Shown here piece by piece: positions 7,035-10,962 of a stretch of 10,962 bases of DNA. The notes beneath the pieces were generated by a model that worked only from the letters and a program-made list of their open reading frames with translations, did not search any database and was not told where the DNA came from. Within the stretch, counting starts at the first letter, position 1, and the number at the start of each line of letters is the position of its first letter. The stretch comes from Candidatus Aminicenantes bacterium UBA876 (GTDB taxonomy: Bacteria; Acidobacteriota; Aminicenantia; UBA2199): contig DBFQ01000076.1 of the NCBI GenBank assembly GCA_002294665.1, forward strand, positions 1 through 10,962. The letters are read 5' to 3'. A program made the position numbers and the translations under genes.

Positions 7035-7129
7035 TGTTTACTGCTCATGCCTAGATAAGTCTCACATACTTTTAAAAAACGCAAGGTATTTCTCGAATGC
7101 CAGTCATGAGTAAACATTGCGATTGATCA
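7028..7129. repeat. Interrupted inverted repeat around the methyltransferase start
   Basis: The left arm 7028-7049 holds TGATCA, TGTTTA and CTCATG in order. The right arm 7105-7129 holds the complements CATGAG, TAAACA and TGATCA in mirrored order. The blocks are separated by slightly different gaps (1 and 3 bases on the left, 7 and 0 on the right). The left arm covers the ATG of the methyltransferase. Eighteen bases match in three blocks, which could be an operator, a remnant of an element end, or chance. Confidence 0.25.
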
Positions 7130-7229
7130 ACAAAAAGCCGGTGAATTGTCGCGGGATTGCTTCAACTGCCAATGCAAATGCAGTATCATGATCCGGGATG
7201 AATGCAAAAACCATGGATATCCAGTGGCC
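7035..7229. other. AT-rich divergent intergenic region
   Basis: The methyltransferase (minus) and the second GT2 gene (plus) point away from each other here, so both should have their promoters in this stretch. I see no strong -35/-10 pair for either. One weak plus-strand possibility is TTCAAC (7161-7166), 17 bases, TATCAT (7184-7189). Reading frames extending leftward of 7230 on the plus strand have no family resemblance. Confidence 0.4.
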
Positions 7230-8189
7230 ATGCGGCTGATAAGCGTGATTGTGCCGGTTTACAATTCGCAGGCATACCTGCGGACCTGCCTGGACAGCCT
7301 GCTCCGTCAAACCCTGGAAGACATCGAAATCATCCTGGTCAATGACGGATCTGTGGACAATAGCCCGGAAATCTGTGACGAGTATGCACGCAAGTACGCG
7401 AATATCACGGTCCTGCATCAGGAGAACGCGGGACTTTCGCAGGCGCGGAATGCGGGCCTGGCCGTCGCGCGGGGAGAGTACATCGGCTTTGTCGATAGCG
7501 ATGACACGGTTGATGAACGGATGTACGCGGTATTACTGGATTTGATTGAGCGCCATGATGCGGATATCGCGCTTTGCGCCATGACGCGGATCGCTCCGGG
7601 AGCGACTTTTGTCGCCAACGGGTTGTCGGGCGGTGCCGAGGTCATCGGCGCTGACGAAGCCTTGCGTGAACTGTTTCTGAACCGCCTGGGTTGTTCCGTG
7701 TGTCCGAAACTTTTCAAGAGAAGAATCATCAAGGGTCTGAGGTTCCCGCCTTCCCGTACCAATGAGGATTTCCCCTTTCTGGTTGAGGCGCTGTTGCGCG
7801 CATCCCGGGTGGCGGCAAGTGGAGAGGGATTGTATCACTACTATTTGCGAGCGGGCAGTATTACGCAAAGTGGATTCAATCTGAATCAATTTGACAAGTT
7901 CATCAACAGCCGGGAAGTTTTTCGCCGGATTGTATCCGCCCGGCCCGGGATCAGGCGCCATGCCCGGGCCTATCATTGCCTGCAGACGTTCAACTTGCTC
8001 AAATCCATGTTGCTGGAGGGTTATGATAAACAATACCCCGGAGAATTCAATCAAATGCTGAGAAGCCTGCGGCGTGCGGTTTTTTCCATACCGCTGTTTT
8101 CGTTCTGGCCGTTGCATCACAGGCTGTCAAAAATATATCTGGCTTTGTTTCCGCGGATCTATGCGCGGCGGCACTCCGGCAAAGGCTGA
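7230..8189 (+). CDS. GT2 family glycosyltransferase (GT-A fold)
   Basis: A 319-residue GT2 enzyme. The ATG at 7230 puts the classic opening MRLISVIVPVYN at the very N-terminus. Longer readings from TTG 7146 or ATG 7188 add cysteine-rich residues with no family match and lack ribosome-binding sites. Motifs are VNDGS (37-41), NAGLSQARNAGL (66-77), the metal-binding FVDSDD (87-92) and the catalytic-base motif TNEDFPF (177-183, Glu179/Asp180). The C-terminal 100 residues are basic and hydrophobic, as in many EpsJ/WcaA-like enzymes that sit on the inner membrane. It stands alone on the plus strand between the AT-rich methyltransferase block and the minus-strand pair, so it may have its own promoter. 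Its GC-rich composition matches the main cluster rather than the methyltransferase. The sugar specificity cannot be told. Confidence 0.9.
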   Translation: MRLISVIVPVYNSQAYLRTCLDSLLRQTLEDIEIILVNDGSVDNSPEICDEYARKYANITVLHQENAGLSQARNAGLAVARGEYIGFVDSDDTVDERMYAVLLDLIERHDADIALCAMTRIAPGATFVANGLSGGAEVIGADEALRELFLNRLGCSVCPKLFKRRIIKGLRFPPSRTNEDFPFLVEALLRASRVAASGEGLYHYYLRAGSITQSGFNLNQFDKFINSREVFRRIVSARPGIRRHARAYHCLQTFNLLKSMLLEGYDKQYPGEFNQMLRSLRRAVFSIPLFSFWPLHHRLSKIYLALFPRIYARRHSGKG

Positions 8190-8232
8190 AATCCGGCGTG
8201 GAACCTGATTTTCCATCCGCCCACCGGGAGTT

Positions 8233-8268
8233 GGGGTTCGATTTTCAATCCATTCTTCAATCAACCCC
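8233..8268. terminator. Hairpin between converging genes, possible terminator or transcription barrier
   Basis: GGGGTT-C-GATT (8233-8243) pairs with AATC-AACCCC (8259-8268), giving ten base pairs with one bulged C and a 15-base loop. It lies where the plus-strand GT2 gene (stop 8187-8189) and the minus-strand GT4 gene (stop 8261-8263) converge, and it covers the latter's stop codon. No T run follows on either strand, so it is not a textbook intrinsic terminator. Confidence 0.35.
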
Positions 8269-9532
8269 GGGAAATCTTTGAGTCCGGCACGAGTTTTTCG
8301 ATCTGCCGGCGGATGGCCGCCACCTGCCGCCCGGTTGCATAGGACGCGATTGCGGCTTCATCCCGATTCAGTGATTCGCGGAAACCCGGGTCGAAAATGA
8401 TCGATGCAAGCGTTTGCCGAATACGGGCGGAATCGCCGGGGGGAACCACCCATCCGGACCGGGTCCTGGTGATGATGCGGGCGGCGGCGCCGTCGCTGCG
8501 GCTCAACGCCAGGATCGGTTTTGCGGCAGAGAGGTATTCAAATACTTTCGTGGTCACTACGCTGGTGCGCGAAGCTGACGCGACCAGGAGCAGCAGGTCC
8601 GCCCGCTTCTGCAGGGCGATGGCTTGCTTGCGCTCCAGCAGTCCGCAGTCGCTCACCACGCCCTGTCTTTCCAGTCTGGAAAGCAATTTGCGCTCACCGG
8701 CGCTCATCTCTCCGGCGATCAGGAAGCGGATCTTCACCGCCGCTTCCGGGCGTTGCCGCAGCAGGGACTCCATGGCAAAGACAAACCCCTCCAGGCTGCT
8801 GGAGCTGTCCGACAAGCTGAACCTCCCCGTGTAGACAACCAGGAAGGTATCGTCGTGGTCGGCGATGCAGGTGCAGGCGGCTTCGGAATCGTTTTCCGGG
8901 TCGAATCCGGTGTAGACGGTTTCCGCCCGGCAACCGGGATAGTGCCGCAGGAAATAGCCGGTTATGGGTTCGGAAGCGGTTGCGATCCAGGCGGATCCGG
9001 CAACGGCCTGTTTTTCCAGCCGCGCGTAATGGTCGCGCACGGTGCGCGATTTTCGCAGCAGGCGTTGTTCAATCGGTTCAAAGAGCAGGCCGTCACGAAA
9101 GTCGCTGATCAGGGGCAGATGAAAGGTTTCGCTTAATCGGTGGGCGAGTTCCAGGGTTTCCACCGGAGGATAGGTGGCGATGACAAGGTCCGGCCGGGCC
9201 AGGTCCATGATCTGATCTCGCTGCCGCCAGGCGTTTTCCCGCCACCAATGGTAAATGGAGTGATACCTCCCGATTTTCTTCTGGATTTCCGTCCAGGTCC
9301 TTAAGGCGAACCATTGCAATTTGCGCATGCCGCGGCGGTTCTTGTTGTGCGAGATGTCCTTGACACGGATGATGTCCTGATCCGCGTCAAACCGGTTTTG
9401 CCCGTAGGCTGCGGTCAGGACACACACCCGGTACCCGGCCTGCTTGAGGTGCTTGACGAATTTTTCCGTGCGCAATGTGCCGCCGCTTTTCATGGGCGGA
9501 TAATAATAGGCGATGTACAGGATGTTTTTCAT
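8261..9532 (-). CDS. GT4-like glycosyltransferase (GT-B fold)
   Basis: A 423-residue protein of the GT-B type. The N-terminus MKNILYIAYYYPPMKSGGT (residues 1-19) is the donor-side glycine loop seen in many exopolysaccharide glycosyltransferases, followed by PDLVIATYPP (114-123) and LISDFRD (141-147). The C-terminal domain has VVYTGRF (232-238), FLIAGE (270-275) and TTKVFEYLSAAKPILAL (327-343), in which the FEYLSA glutamate corresponds to the second glutamate of EX7E. The first glutamate of that motif is not obvious (the region reads SASRTSVV), as in several polysaccharide GT4 subgroups. The ATG overlaps the stop of the upstream gene in ATGA (9529-9532) and lacks its own ribosome-binding site, so it is probably translated by coupling. 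A perfect palindrome CAAGCGCTTG (9537-9546) lies just before the start, inside the upstream gene. Confidence 0.88.
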   Translation of the reverse strand: MKNILYIAYYYPPMKSGGTLRTEKFVKHLKQAGYRVCVLTAAYGQNRFDADQDIIRVKDISHNKNRRGMRKLQWFALRTWTEIQKKIGRYHSIYHWWRENAWRQRDQIMDLARPDLVIATYPPVETLELAHRLSETFHLPLISDFRDGLLFEPIEQRLLRKSRTVRDHYARLEKQAVAGSAWIATASEPITGYFLRHYPGCRAETVYTGFDPENDSEAACTCIADHDDTFLVVYTGRFSLSDSSSSLEGFVFAMESLLRQRPEAAVKIRFLIAGEMSAGERKLLSRLERQGVVSDCGLLERKQAIALQKRADLLLLVASASRTSVVTTKVFEYLSAAKPILALSRSDGAAARIITRTRSGWVVPPGDSARIRQTLASIIFDPGFRESLNRDEAAIASYATGRQVAAIRRQIEKLVPDSKISRG

Positions 9533-10686
9533 TGCGCAAGCGCTTGACGCACATGATCCAGGTAGTGATGCGCGGCCTGTTCTTCGCTCAGGCCCCGCAC
9601 TGTTGCCCGCGCGTGAGAGATCATCTCTGATTTCTCTGTGGCGGTCATTTCCAGGCAGATTTTTTCAACGATGGCCCGCAGTTGACCGGCATCGCCGGGA
9701 ACGCAGAGAAAGCCGTTTTTCCCATGGCGGATGATGCCGTCGACTCCCGTACCCATAGCGGCAACCACGATGTTCGCCGTGGCCAGGGCTTCAAGGTAGG
9801 CCAGGCCGAAAGTCTCGTTGGCGCTCACCATCAGGAACACGTGGGACGCACGCATTTCCCGGATCACTTCCCGCCTGGGCAGGCGCCCCGGAAAGTGCAC
9901 CCTTGGCGCAATCCCCAGTTTTGCGGCCAATTGCTTCAGCCTGTTCCGCTCCGGGCCTGCACCCAGGATGCGGTATTGCCAATGGATTTCTTTGGGCAGG
10001 TCGGCCAGCGCGATCAGGTTGATGTCGATGCGTTTCTGCCGGATCAACTGGCATGCGGTGAGGAAAACGGTGGTTCCGGATTCTTTCCAGGCGCGGATTT
10101 TTGCAGCCGCGAAAGGTTCGGGGACGATCATCTCCGCTTCGATCCCGGAGGGAATCGTGAAACAGCGGGGGCCCAGCTCCGGAGCCCAGGTCAGTAACTT
10201 GTTTAACAGCAGCTCGGATCGGCACGCGATGCCGGCTGAATTTCGGTAAATCATCTTCAGGGTTTTCTGCGACAACATGCGCATGCCGAAACGAAAATCG
10301 CCGTTGTGCAGGGCGGAAATCAACGGGACATCGAAACTGGCGGCGATTCTGTGGCCGATCAGCAAATTGAAACCCAGGTGGGCGATGATGACATCGGGCC
10401 GCACGCGCCTGCTGATTTCTCGGGTGATTTTTCTCAGAAAGAATATTCTGAGTTTCGGGATTTTCAGAACCGGAACGTTGAGTACCGAAACATCATCGAG
10501 CCGGAATTCAGCGGTTTTCAGGTTTCCGAGGCGAGCGGTTTTCCCCGGGAAAAGATGCGGCCGGACCACCAGCACGTTGTGCTCCCTGATCCATTGACGC
10601 GCGAAGCGATGCACGGCATGGCTGATTTCATTGGGAGAATGATCGGGGAACGCCGGATACAGATCGGTGATGAGGACAATGTTCAT
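9529..10686 (-). CDS. GT4 family glycosyltransferase (GT-B fold)
   Basis: A 385-residue retaining glycosyltransferase. The chosen start (ATG at 10684-10686) gives the typical opening MNIVLITDLYPAFPDH and is preceded by AAGG (10693-10696 on the complementary strand) with a 6-base spacer. A longer reading from 10842 runs through the heptanucleotide repeat and is rejected. Motifs are DVIIAHLGFN (98-107), SALHNGDF (124-131), TIPSGIE (177-183), TACQLIRQKRID (210-221, the LxxxKG-like donor region) and RILGAGPE (239-246). EX7E lies at Glu291 and Glu299 in SANETFGLAYLEALA. It heads a two-gene minus-strand unit with the downstream GT4-like gene. It would add a sugar to the polysaccharide from a nucleotide-sugar donor; which sugar is unknown. 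Confidence 0.92.
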   Translation of the reverse strand: MNIVLITDLYPAFPDHSPNEISHAVHRFARQWIREHNVLVVRPHLFPGKTARLGNLKTAEFRLDDVSVLNVPVLKIPKLRIFFLRKITREISRRVRPDVIIAHLGFNLLIGHRIAASFDVPLISALHNGDFRFGMRMLSQKTLKMIYRNSAGIACRSELLLNKLLTWAPELGPRCFTIPSGIEAEMIVPEPFAAAKIRAWKESGTTVFLTACQLIRQKRIDINLIALADLPKEIHWQYRILGAGPERNRLKQLAAKLGIAPRVHFPGRLPRREVIREMRASHVFLMVSANETFGLAYLEALATANIVVAAMGTGVDGIIRHGKNGFLCVPGDAGQLRAIVEKICLEMTATEKSEMISHARATVRGLSEEQAAHHYLDHVRQALAQ

Positions 10687-10740
10687 TCCAGGCCTTGTGA
10701 AGAGAGTATACTCAATTACGGGGAATAGGAAAAGGCGGCG
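10687..10740 (-). promoter_or_regulatory. Candidate promoter and leader for the minus-strand glycosyltransferase pair
   Basis: On the minus strand, TATACT (10710 down to 10705, five of six matches to TATAAT) lies 18 bases before the ATG, inside the perfect palindrome GAGTATACTC (10704-10713). The -35 region 17 bases upstream is poor (about TTTTCC). If used, transcription would start near 10698, just upstream of the AAGG ribosome-binding site. The palindrome could also be an operator. Confidence 0.3.
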
Positions 10741-10750
10741 GGAGCCCTGA

Positions 10751-10827
10751 GTCGAAAGTGGAAAGTCTAAAGTCGAAAGTGAAAAGTGAAAAGTGGAAAG
10801 TCTAAAGTGAAAAGTGAAAAGTGAAAA
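10751..10827. repeat. Tandem heptanucleotide repeat, 11 copies of GTNNAAA
   Basis: Eleven contiguous 7-base units without any spacer or slip, consensus GTNNAAA on the plus strand. Four versions occur: GTGAAAA five times, GTGGAAA twice, GTCTAAA twice and GTCGAAA twice. Units 2-6 (10758-10792) and 7-11 (10793-10827) form a higher-order pair of 35-base repeats that differ at two positions. The array lies about 65 bases upstream of the minus-strand glycosyltransferase start and about 40 bases beyond its candidate -10 box. A period of 7 is not a multiple of 3, so it is not coding in origin. Confidence 0.95.
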
Positions 10828-10962
10828 AGCCGTAACGAACAAGAAGCCCGGTAATGGGGGAACTTGAGGCTCGGTGATGAAGTTACCTGCCGAACGGTGA
10901 TGCGGGAACTCTCCGGAGCTGTGATGGAAGGCCCGCTTGTTCCTGCCTTCCTGTCACCTGAT
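10828..10962 (+). ncRNA. Inverted-repeat-rich segment, possible structured RNA (perhaps 5' part of a group II intron), cut by window end
   Basis: No coding frame is convincing here, but several complementary segments nest. GAACAAG (10837-10843) pairs with CTTGTTC (10936-10942). Inside that, AACTT (10861-10865) pairs with AAGTT (10880-10884), extended by GG/CC across one mismatch. CCTGC (10886-10890) can pair with GCGGG (10902-10906), or CGGG (10903-10906) with CCCG (10932-10935) directly against the outer helix. The palindrome CTCCGGAG lies at 10911-10918. The arrangement and phrases such as GGTGATGAAGTTACC remind me of domain I of bacterial group II introns, but I see no GUGYG-type 5' end and no reverse transcriptase in the window. 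The plus-strand direction is assumed. Confidence 0.3.

Noticed and set aside
7146..7229. Longer N-terminus for the second GT2 gene from TTG 7146 or ATG 7188
   Set aside because: The added residues are cysteine-rich and unlike the family, no ribosome-binding site is seen, and ATG 7230 gives the standard GT2 opening.
7533..8120. A 195-codon minus-strand frame opposite the second GT2 gene
   Set aside because: Antisense to a gene with intact GT2 motifs; no family resemblance of its own.
10751..10827. CRISPR array
   Set aside because: Units are 7 bases long and directly contiguous with no spacers; this is a simple tandem repeat.
1..10962. tRNA, rRNA, transposase or toxin-antitoxin genes
   Set aside because: None of their characteristic sequences or motifs could be seen on either strand.

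Overview
The window is part of a surface-polysaccharide (O-antigen or capsule type) biosynthesis and export locus from a Gram-negative bacterium. The main reason is an adjacent Wzm/Wzt-type ABC transporter pair, the system that exports finished, lipid-linked polysaccharide across the inner membrane. Most genes are GC-rich (an example line, 8461-8520, has 43 G/C of 60). The class of organism cannot be fixed from the sequence. The heptanucleotide repeats and the mix of genes would suit a deltaproteobacterium, an acidobacterium or an uncultured relative, but that is a guess.

Layout, left to right. (1) 2-454 (+): the C-terminal end of a TldD/PmbA-like protein cut by the window edge. (2) 506-6090 (+): a closely spaced run of five genes: GT2 glycosyltransferase, PAPS-dependent sulfotransferase, Wzm-like permease, Wzt-like ATPase with a C-terminal carbohydrate-binding domain, and a GT4 glycosyltransferase. 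A candidate internal promoter lies in the 124-base gap before wzm. (3) 6091-7229: an AT-rich segment with one SAM-dependent methyltransferase on the minus strand, probably an inserted or exchanged block. (4) 7230-8189 (+): a second GT2 glycosyltransferase. (5) 8261-10686 (-): two GT4-type glycosyltransferases with a 4-base ATGA overlap, transcribed toward the GT2 gene. (6) 10687-10962: a non-coding stretch with a candidate minus-strand promoter, an 11-copy heptanucleotide tandem repeat, and a segment rich in inverted repeats that runs off the window and may be a structured RNA such as the 5' part of a group II intron.

How the genes could work together (inference). The five glycosyltransferases (two GT2, three GT4) build a polysaccharide on the cytoplasmic face. 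The sulfotransferase and the methyltransferase may decorate it. The Wzt C-terminal domain recognises the finished chain or its end group, and Wzm carries it out. No initiating sugar-phosphate transferase, nucleotide-sugar synthesis gene, PAPS synthesis gene or ligase is visible, so the locus extends beyond this window or relies on genes elsewhere.

This looks like a recognisable kind of locus and not a wholly new system. The points most worth a second look are the sulfotransferase beside an ABC export pair, its unclear start, the foreign-looking methyltransferase block, and the repeat plus structured element at the right edge.
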